NCBI GenBank assembly: GCA_023014485.1
Contig: JAJOZX010012098.1
Location: 1 to 64,000 of the forward strand
DNA length: 64,000 nt
DNA from: Bathynomus jamesi
Taxonomy: Eukaryota > Arthropoda > Malacostraca > Isopoda > Cirolanidae
Reading direction: 5' to 3'
Below are positions 21,215-32,697 of this stretch, one piece after another. How positions within the stretch are numbered: the first letter of the stretch is position 1; the number at the start of each line of letters is the position of its first letter. The notes under the pieces are model-generated. The model made no database searches and was not told the origin of the DNA. It saw only the letters and a list, made by a program, of their open reading frames with translations. The position numbers were made by a program, and so were the translations under genes.

Positions 21215-21420
21215 CCAGTAAGGTCAATTGAATGCCCAGTTAGGTCACCTGTATGCCCTTGATGATTGGTTAGATTAAGTCGTGATATTTTCATTAAAAC
21301 TAACGAAAATATCATGACTTAAACCTAACCAATCATCAAGGACGTACAGTTGACCTAACTGGGCATTCAATTGACCTAACCTGGCATTTAATTGACCAGG
21401 GGGCAACTGACAAGTAAATA
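21215..21420. repeat. Shared-core palindrome
   Basis: AGGTCAATTGAATGCCCAG units lead inward to GATTGGTTAGATTAAGTCG and TGATATTTTCATTAAAACT, then the complementary arm ending CATTTAATTGACC. This is the core fold-back without visible outside arms, because the MITE at 20925 covers the left. Confidence 0.85.
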
Positions 21421-21429
21421 GATCACAGC

Positions 21430-21987
21430 ACTGCATTCTTACATGTTCACACTAGAATAATTATAAAAAATAACGATGAACTTCGATATAATTAAGATTG
21501 CAAGTTTCGCACACCATGTTGGAATCTAGACTGAGAAATTGCGTGGAAGAATAGCTAACCTAACAATCTTAATTTAACTTTCTGTTCTACATACCTTAAT
21601 TATATCCTGGGTTGTACAATTTTGCTGCAGCTAAAAGGATTTTCATAAACAGTAGCAGTTTGTGACACTGGCTAAATTTAACATCCTCTGTAACTAGTTT
21701 AAGCTCACTGACGGAACATCCAGTGCACACATTCATCATCATCAACAACAACGTAACACTCGAAACTGACGCATTTCCACCTCATTGCCACATTTTATAG
21801 GCAATCATGCGGCGGAATGGCACAAAGTAGTTATTAAAAATATTAATTAAAATTTTTGGAGAAATTTAAAAAAAAATTAGAGATAGCAGGGTTTTTACTT
21901 ATTCTATATCTATATAAATACATGACTTTTATAACTAAAAAGTTGATTTTCGTGGAGCCGTGAAAGTAATACTTAACCATATATATA

Positions 21988-22048
<61 letters not shown>

Positions 22049-22190
22049 TTTATTAGGCAAGAGTTTTCAAGAAATAACGATGATATAAACTATAAATTAT
22101 GACCTTGGTACGGTAGTAACGTACTTACCAAATCTGGATGATGGGGTGGACACTGGATATGGTATATATTTAACTATTTATATGCGACAG
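21430..22190. other. No recognisable gene; (TA)n at 21981-22044
   Basis: No recognisable frame or RNA. The TA tract lies a short way past the 3' end of the minus-strand hAT gene. Confidence 0.6.
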
Positions 22191-22198
22191 CGCGATTT

Positions 22199-24620
22199 TT
22201 ATCGATATTTCAGATCGACCCTACGATTCTTAGTGGAATATTCATCTATTACTGAATCGTAGAATGATGGGTCAGATTTCATTTGGACTAATAACTCATT
22301 TTCGATGCTCATAAGGGCTAAGTATGACAGCCTTTCTTCGCCCATTGTACTTCTTAGATACGTTTTAATTCTCCTCAAAGTCGAAAATGATCTTTCTACT
22401 GATGAAGTTGTAGGGGGAATGGTTAGTACTAGCTCTACGAGTTTTTAAAGTTCAGGCATGCTTTCACTCAAGTTGTTCAGGCTCAAGAATTTTACAATAT
22501 GGCAAGGATATTTTCCTTGAAATTCTTCAGATGAGTATAGGACACTTAGTTCATTTTTCAGTCTTACAAAATCAAAAGGGCCATTGTGTAACTCCGCAAA
22601 GGTTTTAAGAATTTCATCAGGGAATGCTTGGCTAAATTTTAGAAAATTTTCGGGATTCAGAAGTTCCAAAAATTTCAACTGTGACAGATTTCCAAACCGA
22701 GCAGTAAGTTGCAAACAAACCGTATCTATAATTTCTAAATAGTGTCTTTTCATTTCCAAATCTGGCTGATCAGTCTGTGCTAGCCTTATTCGTTTTGGTT
22801 CTGCTTCAGCAGTCAATGGCATGAGATATTTCGCCTTTGCCACACAATCATCAAAGCCACTCCGCATTTTCTGAATTACATCTAAAGTTTCATTCACTCT
22901 TCCAGTGCAGTAAGCACTGTCATCGTATTTATTTTGCAGAATACTGTACAGTACGTCTGTTTGTGAAAATATGCTTCTAAAGATTTCCAACATGAATGAA
23001 AATTCAAATACACAGAGATGCTGTTTGATTGTTTCAGCCATAAAGATTGAACGCTTATCCCACTTTTCAGTGTCATTCGTAATTTGCTCAAATAGTTCAA
23101 GATGATTAGCTTTATGTTCTTTAACTACGTTCACTAAACGAGAATGTTGGTGCCATCTTTGGCATGCGGCGATGCACGATTTCATTCAAAGCATCCGTTC
23201 TTTTAGTGGATTTGTGAAAAAACGAAACTATTTCATCAAGTGTTCCGAAAAACTTCTTGCACTTAGTTTTGAGAAACTGTGAAACAAAACTAAATTTAAA
23301 TTATGAGCGTAGCAGTGAACAAATAACACCCGTGGGACATGTTCTCTTATTTTAGCCTGTAGACCATTTAGATCAGATGCAACAACTGTTGCCCCATCAT
23401 ATGTTTGCGCAACTAACTTCGCCTTGCAATTAAAATTATTCAAAAACTCGAGAACCATTGTCTCCAAAGCTGCCGCTGTTCTGTCATTACTGACGTCCTT
23501 GAAAGTAATGAAACGTTCATACACATTTCCTTTGAAAACGTATCTCAGTACAAATGATAACCGTTCTCTCATTGCAATATCTGATGTTTCGTCGACCATT
23601 ATTGCTACAAATTTAGTAGAGGTTAATTCTCTATTAATTTCCTTCAGCATAGTTATCCCTACAGCATCAATTAAATCATTTTGAGTGCGGTTAGACAAAC
23701 CACTAAACAGAGTACAGGTTTTTAAATTAAATTTCAAACATTCGTCATACGAGCTTAATGATTTTAGATATTCTCTGTAATTACTAGGCTTCAGATTTTT
23801 GTATATTGCATATTTACATGCTAGTGCATAATTTACGGTTTTTTAAGATAAATGCATATTTCCACGATTTGTGTGTTAAAGTGCATATTTAGGACTATTT
23901 GGTAAAAGTTTACAATAAAAATGATTAATAAATAATAATAATAAAATTTAATGCATATTGTAGTTATAAAGTGTAATTCAATTTATTTGTAGTCAAGAAC
24001 CTAATTGCAGTTCTAAAATGCGTCCTATTTTTGTTGTAAATTGAGTAATGGATTTGTTATTTTAGTTTTATTATGCATGTTTGTCTATTTGGTAAATACA
24101 ATTTGGTTTCGTATATTCAATAAACTAAATCTGGTGCTTCATTATTTGAGAATCCTAATTTAGACTAGGAACGTTCAAATTTATAGTGCATAAATAAGTG
24201 TATATTTTCAACATTTTCAGTGCATATTTAGCAGATTTTTAGTGCATAGAAATCCGAAGCCTAGTAATTACCCTGGTTAGGAGACTTTTCCAGCTCATCG
24301 TGTGCTCTAAACGGTAGCCCTTGCTTATCTAAAAAACAAGTTGCATCGATGAGTCGTTTCATTACTTCTCGGTTATGCTTGACGGTTTCATTGTGTTGAG
24401 AAATTGCTTGTGCTTTTTGCTCATCTAGCATTGTATCAATACGACGGTGGCCAAACCTAGCGAAAGACAAAGTTGCTTTTATATGTCCTCGCGAGCTTTC
24501 ATGCTTTTTCATTGCGTGAGATAGATTTTCCAAATCTTTATATCCAGTTTTACTCCATACACTTTTATCAATAGCAAAAAGCAGACAAGGCCAGCAAAAT
24601 AAAACATTTTTTCCTAGCAA
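22199..24620 (-). pseudogene. hAT transposase, ZMYM1/TTF-type lineage, interrupted by a MITE
   Basis: Minus strand, in order: a TTF-type zinc-finger part with FCWPCLLFA and HESSRGHIKA; after the MITE at 23785-24263, a core with IMVDETSDIAMRERLSFVLR and AQTYDGATVVASDLNG, then VLFVHCYAHNLNLVL (hAT CxxH motif); and a dimerisation domain readable as TSSVERSFSTLRRIKTYLR just past an in-frame TAA at 22447-22445. Two compensating frameshifts lie at about 23180-23280. Removing the MITE and one duplication rejoins GNY with REYLKSL in frame. The N-terminal start is not visible. TIRs not identified. Confidence 0.85.
23785..24263. mobile_element. hAT-type MITE inside the hAT gene
   Basis: TIRs TAGGCTTCAGATTT and AAATCCGAAGCCTA with a perfect 8-bp duplication GTAATTAC (23777-23784 and 24264-24271). 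The interior has scattered TGCATATTT motifs in both orientations and no ORF. It interrupts the transposase between its zinc-finger and catalytic parts. Confidence 0.95.
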
Positions 24621-24787
24621 CCTGCCAACCAGCTCACTTTACTGTAAGATAAAGAGTGAAATCTTCTGTGAATTTGGCTTTGATTTGCATTAAATTCGGT
24701 AAATCAGGAGTAGGCCTATCTGCATTCTTGAATGTAAGTTTGGTAAATTTATAGTTTCAACCACAACTCGTTTTGAAAAATAAAAAT

Positions 24788-25506
24788 TAGGTTTTCCGGT
24801 GGTTTCTCATGTGATTCATCCGAAAATGGCATTCATTTCCGTCGCAAATTACTCGTTTTTGTGATCTCCCCCCCCCACCACCACCACAATATGGGGGAAT
24901 GCGTGGGAAATCGGGGTTTTTGGGTGGGGGGATAAAAAAACGAGTGATTTGCGACGGAAACGAATGTTATTTTCAGATGAATCACATCAGGGATAATCTC
25001 TAGGAGCGCTCCATTTTTCAATATTAAACATACTCATAAAACATATACCATTTGAAAGCTCACATTTTTCTGAGTCTAAAAATGTAGTAATCCAAAAGTA
25101 TCAATAGCAAATAAAAAGTAACTAGGTTTAATTGTTTGACGCGTGACGTAATTAATTACATTATAAAGGTTGGCTAAGTTATAAATCTTCAGTCTGTGTT
25201 GTAAGATGGTATTTTTGGTAATTGTTACGCTAACCTAACCTAAATATGTTATTACATTATCACTTGTATAATTTAGGTCTCGGGGGCGGAGCCCCCGTAA
25301 AGATCACGCATCAAAATTGATCGGTATAGGGTTTTATATTTAAACCTAGTTACTTTTTATTTGCTATTGATACTTTTGGATTACTACATTTTTAGACTCA
25401 GAAAAATGTGGGCTTTCAAATGGTATATGTTTTATGAGTGTATGTTTAATATTGAAAAATGGAGCGCTCCTAGAGATTTACCCACATCAGAAACCAACGG
25501 AAAACC
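24788..25506. repeat. Nested inverted repeats
   Basis: Three layers. The outermost is AGGTTTTCCGGTGGTTTCTC at 24788, inverted at about 25482-25506. Next is a pair of about 65-bp arms at 24809-24873 and 24927-24989 (ACTCGTTTTTGTGATC and ATTTGCGACGGAAA) around a G-rich loop. Last is a pair of about 130-bp arms at 24997-25125 and 25345-25478 (GGAGCGCTCCATTTTTCAAT) enclosing a GC hairpin CGGGGGCGGAGCCCCCG near 25280. The last pair looks like a MITE with long TIRs. Confidence 0.8.
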
Positions 25507-25549
25507 TAGGAACGGAACCGAACCGAACCGAACCTTACCTAACTTCACC

Positions 25550-26840
25550 TTATTGGAGTGATTCTGGTTCATCTGCCTCTTCCTCTGACTCGTCGTCGTC
25601 ATGTGGGATTCGGACTTTTTCCGGTCGTGGTCCCTGTCTGACGCTTTGAGCTTCCAGCAAAAATTTGTGAAGAGCTTGTTCTCCCGCTTGACGTTGGAAC
25701 AGGTAGCGGCCGAGATACTGACGGAAATATTCAGCCTTAATTCCAGGCCGTTTCGTCCACTCTTTTATATCCCTCTAAAGAAGTCGTTCAATGTTTTGCG
25801 TATGGATTTCGGGGTTTTCTGGATTCACAAAATTTTGAGAATGGTTCACCACGCCGTGCGTATAACCGTAGTCTTTCAAAGTTAGATACGCTGCCCACCC
25901 GTCGGTATTGACGACTAACCCAGGAAGAATATACGGACCTTTTCCAGTTTGTGTACCGTTTTTCATATAATTTATTTTTGAGAATATATTTGTTAAAACT
26001 AACGAAAATATCACGACTTAACCTAACCAATTATCAAGGACGTACAGTTGATCTATTATTAATTATAACTTTGTTTCCGGAATAGTATTTACTATTTACT
26101 AATAGATCAACTGTACGCTCTTGATAATTGGTTAGGTTAAGTCGTGATATTTTCGTTAGTTTTAACAAAAATATTCTCAAAAATAAATTATATGAAAAAC
26201 GGTACACAAACTGGAAAAGGTCCGAATATACTTCTGGATTAGGGGAAGAAGAGTGGCTGCGTCTCTCTTTTGAGCTAACAGCTCTACTAGAGGCACTACG
26301 AAAAATATTTTGTTTACACGTTCGATTCCCCCCCAAGACCCAGGTCTGGCTTAATAGTCTTCCGCGTTCGTGCTTTCTTTTTCCAAAAACCGATTCGTCC
26401 ACCTCAACCACAACTCCAGGACCACCGATCAGTTCCTGTTTTTCGAACCAGTACTCCGTGACCTCTGAACAAAAACTACGCCAGTCCACGCATGTATTAG
26501 GGGAAAATTGCAAACAACGCTTTTGAAGCCAATGATTAATAAAAAGCACTAGTTTCCAAGGTGGAATGAGAGTTCCCTCGAGAAAAGTGCCCTTATAACC
26601 GCTAATACTGAAATTACACCACCATCGATTTTTTGTTTTGTGAATAACGTAAGAACGTCCACATTGCCACTGGTGTCTATCCGCGCGGTATGTACACGGG
26701 AGATCACAATTGTTACACTTAAATGAATTAGGCAAAACACCGTGCGAAGACAAAAAACTTAAAGATTCTTGGTTTTTACTATGAAATTTCGCTATAACTT
26801 GCCACTCATCCTCATTACAACCATCACATATAAGCGCCAT
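25550..26840 (-). pseudogene. Merlin / ISXO2-like transposase with a MITE in the ORF
   Basis: A DDE transposase of the IS1016/Merlin family. The start at 26840 (MALICDGCNEDEW) leads into paired cysteines (CNNCDLPC) and WQCGRS, then GPGVVVEVDESVFGKRK with the first catalytic Asp-Glu, GRLLSQTWVLGG, and after a frameshift RDAATLLPLIQKYI. The frame is then interrupted by the MITE at 25935-26223. It resumes with LPGLVVNTDGWAAYL with the second Asp and YTHGVVNHSQNFVNP. One TAG replaces the Trp in the ERLW-RDIKEW block, and an acidic C-terminal tail (DDDESEEEADEPE) ends at TAA 25552-25550. Confidence 0.9.
25935..26223. mobile_element. Fold-back MITE inside the Merlin ORF, with shared core halves
   Basis: Ends GGACCTTTTCCAGTTTGTG and complement, with arms of over 130 bp and a perfect 8-bp duplication GAATATAC (25927-25934 and 26224-26231). 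The arms contain AACTAACGAAAATATCACG and CTTAACCTAACCAATTATC, so the core halves point outward and the centre is an AT-rich spacer. The insertion splits the Merlin codons between KYI and LPGLVV. Confidence 0.95.
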
Positions 26841-26859
26841 TTTAAGACTAAACCACGAT

Positions 26860-27490
26860 TATAAATGGGAGCGAATACGGCTTAGTACAATACCTGAAAT
26901 ATACCGATATACCGCTTACATGTACCCATTGCTAAAGTTATTAAGTTATTATTTTCAGTTATTATCCCAGTTATTATTCATTTGCGACGGAAGAGTTATA
27001 GGAAAAAACTCTCATCTTTAAATGTACCTATTACAAATATCAAATATGCAGTAATCAAGTTGTGGTTGAAACTATAATAATACCGTAAGTTTCTCTTCAT
27101 ACGATTTGGATGAAAATGTAGTTTCGTTAATTTTACAAATTAAACATTCACTTTCTTGTTCATTCATGACTGCACCTAAAATGGTACTAATTTAATGTAA
27201 ACTAAATGCAAAATTTCAAATGATTTGAATGACACACAAACACACTCGCTCACCCACTCTATAAAACTACCCTGAAAAGCCCTGAAACACTCCAGCGTGT
27301 CCCAAGACATTTTTCCGCCAATAGTAAGTCAGTATTTGTTAAGCCCCGCCCAGCACTTAAGGATCGTATTCCTCTGCAAGTACATTCTATGCTCAGAGCG
27401 TACCTTGTAAGAAAGCACATGAGAAAACAAGGAAGTTTCACTTAATTTTACTTTGTATTGCTTAAGTATACTAATAAATTATAAAATTTA
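26860..27490. other. No recognisable gene; possible Merlin end
   Basis: AGTTGTGGTTGAAACTATAA near 27060 is inverted relative to TTATAGTTTCAACCACAACT near 24755, so these may be the termini of the Merlin element. I see no clear 8-9 bp duplication to confirm this. Nothing else recognised. Confidence 0.45.
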
Positions 27491-27495
27491 TTGGG

Positions 27496-28562
27496 CTACT
27501 TAAGTATTATCGGGACTACCAAACTGTTTATTATGTATTTTTGCTCTCGTCATTTTCGTTTAAACTAACGAAAATATCACAACTTAGCCAATCATCAAGG
27601 GCGTATAGTTGACTTAACCGGGCATTCAACCTAACCGGGCATTCAGTGAGTGCCTGATACGAAAAGATCATAAATATTTAGGTGAAATAACCAACATTAA
27701 CCTGTTAGGTTAATTGCAGGACTGTGGAGTCGGTGATAAAATTTGCCGACTCCAACTCCGACTCCAAAAATTTTAACATTCCGACTCCGACTCCAAAAAT
27801 CTGACTTGTATAATTACGACTCCGACTCCGATGGAATGTTAAGGCCAAATTGATTACGATTAGCTTTATTAGGCCAATGGAGATTCATAAACAAGGCATT
27901 TCGTCACCACCACATGACTCATCAGGTTACTTAGTGGCTGTAACTATGCCTTAATGGCTTTTTTTCTCTTTATTCAAAAATTACAATAAATCCCAAAATA
28001 CAAACTGATTGAAGCTTAAACAAAATAAGATTATTATTGGTTTAGCAAATTAATAAGATGTTTTTGTATTATTATAAACATCCGTAACAAAATGTACTAA
28101 CCTAAACTGAATTTTTAAATTTCCTTATTATTAATTATGTGAATTAATTAATTATAATCCTTATTAATTATAAGCAACTATATTTATATATTATTTATAT
28201 ATTATATATCATTTACATATATTATATATTAAAACATTAGGTTAAATCTATTTTATTCATAAAACTGAGCTAGGCCTAGGCTGCTATGGTTATAGTTGAA
28301 GGATTTGCACCGACTCCGGAGTCGGAAGTGCATAGTTGGATGGAGTCGACTCCACTCAAAATTGACCGACTCCACGACTCCGACTCCACAGCCCTGGTCA
28401 ACTGAATACCCAGTTAGGTCAACTGAATGCCCGGTTAGGTCAACTGAACGCCCTTGATGATTGGTTAGGTTAAGTTGTGATATTTTCGTTAGTATAAACG
28501 AAAATGACGAGAGCAAAAATACATAGTAAACAGTTTGGTAGTCCCGATAATACTTAAGTACC
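27496..28562. repeat. Fold-back repeat with shared core, split by a CAGGG element
   Basis: Outer arms begin ACTTAAGTATTATCGGGAC and include TTTTTGCTCTCGTCATTTTCG on both sides, with the core halves pointing outward (AACGAAAATATCACAACTTA). Tandem CCGGGCATTC units follow inside. The centre has been occupied by the CAGGG element at 27717-28396. Confidence 0.85.
27717..28396. mobile_element. CAGGG-ended, hAT-like non-autonomous element, copy 3
   Basis: Ends CAGGACTGTGGAGTCGGTG and ...CCGACTCCACAGCCCTG; flanks GTTAATTG and GTCAACTG match at 6 of 8 positions. This copy preserves the uninterrupted sequence TATATTATTTATATATT that the CACTG transposon occupies in copy 1, so it is a paralogous empty site. 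Confidence 0.88.
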
Positions 28563-28679
28563 TTTATTGGTATTTATAATAGCATTTTATCAATATTTAA
28601 AAAAATTTAAATTTTTAAATTTAATAAAAAAATTGGCTACGCACTGCGTAACTTGCGTACCCAGTGTACACGCCTGTGA

Positions 28680-28890
28680 TATATACATATAAATTGACGA
28701 TTGGTTAGGTTAAGTCGTAATATTTTCGTTAGTTTTAACGTTTTATTTGATTAGGTATACGCGGACAAAGTTGGGGAACGCAAACTACACTAAGATAATG
28801 TCGGGGAACGTAAACTACACTAGGATAATGTAGGCCCGTAGGGGAACATAAACTACACTAGGCACCACAGGGGGGACGTAAACTACACTT
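28680..28890. repeat. Half core plus tandem AACGTAAACTACACTAGG units
   Basis: TTGACGATTGGTTAGG and TAAGTCGTAATATTTTCG lead into TACGCGGACAAAGTTGGGG, then four imperfect copies of GGGGAACGTAAACTACACTA. The mirror arrangement is at 43383-43500, and a shorter relative at 20130-20275. Confidence 0.75.
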
Positions 28891-28899
28891 GCTCCAAAA

Positions 28900-29340
28900 A
28901 GTGAATACATTATTAAGGCCTAAATAATCCTGTAGGCCTTTCACTAATTGGGTACCTAGGCCTAGGCTATGCCAGGATATTCTAATTATAGTCCTAGTGC
29001 CTACAACACTCACGCCAAATAGATCGAAAACAATATTTTACACTATTTTTCACTATTTTTATGTATTTCACACTTACTTCAACACTTCCCACAATTTAAA
29101 TCACTCTTCACTGTTCCTAAATTGTAAATACGCAAGCAGTTCATACTCGTCCTCCATGAATTTATATAATCATTTAATGTTGAGACAAATATCTTTACAG
29201 TTTACAGTTTACACGAACACACTCAAATTAAGTCTGTCCGAAATTATGTTGGTTTGGTTTGGTTTGCTCATTGTATCAGTTGCTCGGAGAATAGCCAATA
29301 CGTAATTGAATGACGTGTACGCAGCTTTGTAATTGGAAAA
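28900..29340. other. No recognisable gene
   Basis: AT-rich. A 102-codon frame at 28997-29305 has no recognisable motif. Confidence 0.55.
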
Positions 29341-29344
29341 AATA

Positions 29345-29645
29345 TCTATATCGTGCCCAATAATTGGGGGGGCCCCCCCAATTACTGGGGAGTAAATAGT
29401 TTTCGTTCAATTAAACTATAGAAAAGAACGCAGCCATGAAAATCTTAAGCTTCACAAATCTTGATACAGTGGGTTCGGAGGTGAAGCTTTAATATTTTCA
29501 TTGCTGCGTTCTTTTCTATAGTTTTTGACCAAATAATTGAACCCTCAGTAATTGGGGGGGTCAATTATTCTCTCAATAAAACTATAGAAAAGAACGCAGC
29601 AATGAAAATCTTAAATTTCACATTCGAACCCAGTGTATCAACCAA
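29345..29645. repeat. Inverted and direct copies of an ACTATAGAAAAGAACGCAG unit
   Basis: The unit occurs at about 29415, inverted at about 29505-29523, and again direct at about 29580. Each is linked to TGAAAATCTTAA and flanked by G-rich AATTGGGGGGG runs. Two of the three copies form a palindrome of about 110 bp. Confidence 0.8.
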
Positions 29646-29649
29646 TGAA

Positions 29650-30219
29650 AATCTTAACGCGCTAGAGTAAAAAGTTGAAACATAGCAAAGCGCATTTATT
29701 TCTATGTTCAGAATCGCTTAATAGTAAATACATGGTGTCTACAGACGCACAGACAGGACTGCCTTCTTATAGTACAGAATATAGATAAATATAATATAAA
29801 ATGCTAGATGAAATGACCTTAGCATAATTACTTCCCTTCAACAATGTGTACATGTATTTTCATGCCTAATTTATCTTTGGGCCAGTGCGTTATTAAAGAA
29901 CGGTCTGGTCTGTAATAACGGTGAGCAAATATTGAATTATGTAAGTGGTCATAATGAGGCATTTAAATCAAACCGAATCTCTTGTAATTCTACTTCGTCA
30001 CGCTCCAATTATGCTGAAATTGAGTAATGTTCAATATCTTGAGAAAGAAAATGGCACGAAAGAGTGATTAGCTCTGAATGTTTATGGTCGAATATATCGT
30101 AGCCATTTTAAATTCTTTTATGTGACACGAGGAAAATTGAAGTTTATTTAAAAGTATATGTAATTTATTATTATTACTGTTATTATTTTGTATATATATA
30201 CACACCGAGCTAAATTTAG
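29650..30219. other. No recognisable gene
   Basis: I recognise no coding or RNA feature. Confidence 0.55.
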
Positions 30220-30227
30220 TTAATCAA

Positions 30228-32115
30228 CAGGGCCGTACCTAAAGTATCATATTTGGCACCTGGGGCGGATCCTTTCTTTGGCACCCCCCATAAATAATTT
30301 TAAAATTTAAACACAGAAAAATATATTATCTTTGCAAGTAGATTTTTAAACAGTACAGTACTGTCATAAGCAAATTGGAAACAAGAAAAATGCAGGACAT
30401 TAAAAATTCAGTGAACAGGTAATACTGCATTTTATTTTATACAAAAAACACAGGAAATCCAGTCTCTACACTCAGCCTATTCTTCAAAGGTAAATAGAGA
30501 GGATTCACAGTCTCTGCTTTCGAGCCTTAATTTCTGAAACTTGATCAATGACCTCAACAAAATTCACCTTCTTTGCATATTCATGTTCAATCGAAAGTAA
30601 AGCCAGATTTGTCAATCTTGTCTGACTCATGGTCGAGCGAAATAAATTTTTTATCAATTTCAATTTGGAAAAACTTCTTTCACATGAAGCAATAGACACA
30701 CAGACAGTCAAAAAGAATCTCAAACACAGTGACAAGCTTGGCAAAGATTCATAAAAATCCTATTTCACAGTAAACTCCAGAAACTGCAATGCTGTCCATT
30801 TCTTTGCCTCTTCAACGCTGATTTTGGCAGCTTCTAAATGCCTCCGAAGTCGTCCAATTTCCACACTGATAACTTCATAGAGAATTCATCGAAAATCTGA
30901 GTCAAATTTGGAATATACTTCCGAAGTTCTTCTTCTGTTGCAACAACCAAAGTGTTTGGCTGAATAACAGCGAAAATTGACAGAATTTGATCCATTGCCT
31001 TAGAACGAATCTCCAATTCTTGATGAAAGCGATCAAGACATTCAAACATAGCCCTTTTTACTTCCTCTGGCAATGTGAGACCAGCATCCTTTGCCATCTC
31101 TCCTGGCATCCTTTTTCGGAGCTTTACTCTCCCTCTTCTCTCCATAGAAATGTCCATTTCCTTACACTTTGTAGTTGCATAATGAATGGCCCTCTCCACA
31201 ATTTCATTGCGCTGATCTTCAAGAAACAGTTTTAGAGCTTGGAGCTTCACAATGCACTTTTCAAGAAACACTTCCAAATGAGTGCACTCCGCAAAGGTTC
31301 AAAGAATGATTTGCACAAGGCACAAACAAAGCCTTGGGATTAATCTCTCTGATCTTTGACTGAACACTACCATAAATCCCAGCCATAGTTGCAGTGTTGT
31401 CATATCCTTGACCACGGCACAGGTTTATGTCCAGTCCATCTCTCTCCAGATGTCTCAGGATATCCCCTGTGAGCTCAGCAGCAGTCTTTTCGTTCAATAT
31501 GGACGTATCTGATCACTTCACACATCTGATCAGTGTGGGACACATCAGGAGTGCTGTCAAAAAGAATCCCAAAATGCTTTGCTTTCTTGATATCAGTCAC
31601 TATTTTCTCTTTGACGTAATTCCCCAAAATGCAAATGAACTCATTCTGAATCTTTGGAGATAAATACGAAGCCACTCTCCTCCCAGATGGAATAGAATGC
31701 TTAATCCTTACAAAATGTTCTTTCAAAACTGGATCATAATTTAACAGCAACTCTACCAATTCCATGGTTTCCTTTGTTTGCTGATGACATGTCCTCTGTG
31801 TGACCACGAAAAGGAAGATTCTGGTGAGCCAGAAACAAGGTTACGTTCGCCTTTCGATGTAATTTTTATCAAATATTTAATTTTTCGTTTGTAAATATTG
31901 TATTGCCAATAAAAATAAAAATTTATTTTATAGTGGAAATTAACATTAAGCTGTTGTAATAGTTTGAACATTTTTAAAAAAAATTTCTTACTTTGGCGAA
32001 TTTTTCATTTGGTTTGAAAACTTGTACTGGTATTTCAACTCTCCCGATGGCACCCCTCTCCTGGCTGTCATCCGGGGCGGACCGCCCCCCTCGCACCCCA
32101 CTTAGTACGCCACTG
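30228..32115 (-). mobile_element. hAT element with 8-bp target duplications
   Basis: Imperfect ends CAGGGCCGTACCTAAAG and ...CTTAGTACGCCACTG with subterminal GGGGCGGA blocks on both sides. The 8-bp flanks TTAATCAA (30220-30227 and 32116-32123) are perfect. The interior is one hAT transposase gene on the minus strand. Confidence 0.95.
30505..31807 (-). pseudogene. hAT transposase (DUF4371-like plus dimerisation domain)
   Basis: Minus strand, in order: ELVELLLNYDPVLKEHF and GRRVASYLSPKIQNEFI (DUF4371-type region), FGILFDSTPDVSHTDQM with a catalytic Asp, then after a shift CRGQGYDNTATMAGIYG with the second Asp and FVPCANHSLNLCGV with the CxxH motif. The C-terminus is SIASCERSFSKLKLIKN followed by RLTNLALLSIEHEYAKK, the hAT dimerisation domain. 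Frameshifts occur near 31490, 31265 and 30750-30830. The N-terminal BED or TTF finger is not evident. Confidence 0.88.
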
Positions 32116-32123
32116 TTAATCAA

Positions 32124-32285
32124 TTAAGAGTGGTTTTGAGAATCTTACGAAGCATATAATCGCGCTGAACTTTTAATTAATGTTTCACATCACTTTTGAG
32201 AGGGTTGGTTACCTCTGACTAACACCAAGGACACTGATGTGGATCATTTCACATATTTAAATTATGCACACTTCACATACACACA

Positions 32286-32316
<31 letters not shown>

Positions 32317-32697
32317 ATATATATTATATATATATATATTGGAAAATATATGAATACCCAAATTTACACGAGTCGAAACTGTTTACACACTTTCTTATTC
32401 AGCAAAATCTTTTCAGAGATAAGGTCATTGGCAATTTCAGCTGTTATTAAAAAATTTGCTCTTTAAGGATATTATACTTTAATAAGTTTTTTTTTACCTG
32501 AAGTTGGGACGTAAAGGGAAATATATTGATTTTAGTTACTTAAATTAATATTTCAGATAGCACGAGCGTTCAGAACTGTCTCAGCCTCGTTCGAAGGTCG
32601 TCAAATATTCAAATATTTGAGTGGAACTGAACTTTGAAATTTGAACAGGGAGGCATTGGACAGCCAAGTCTCATTCTATCTTCCCACACATCAATTA
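32124..32697. other. No recognisable gene; (TA)n at 32287-32340
   Basis: A TA tract and AT-rich spacer between the hAT element and the second CACTG element. Confidence 0.6.

Noticed and set aside
25497..25545. (CCGAA)n run as telomeric sequence
   Set aside because: Short, imperfect and not the TTAGG unit.
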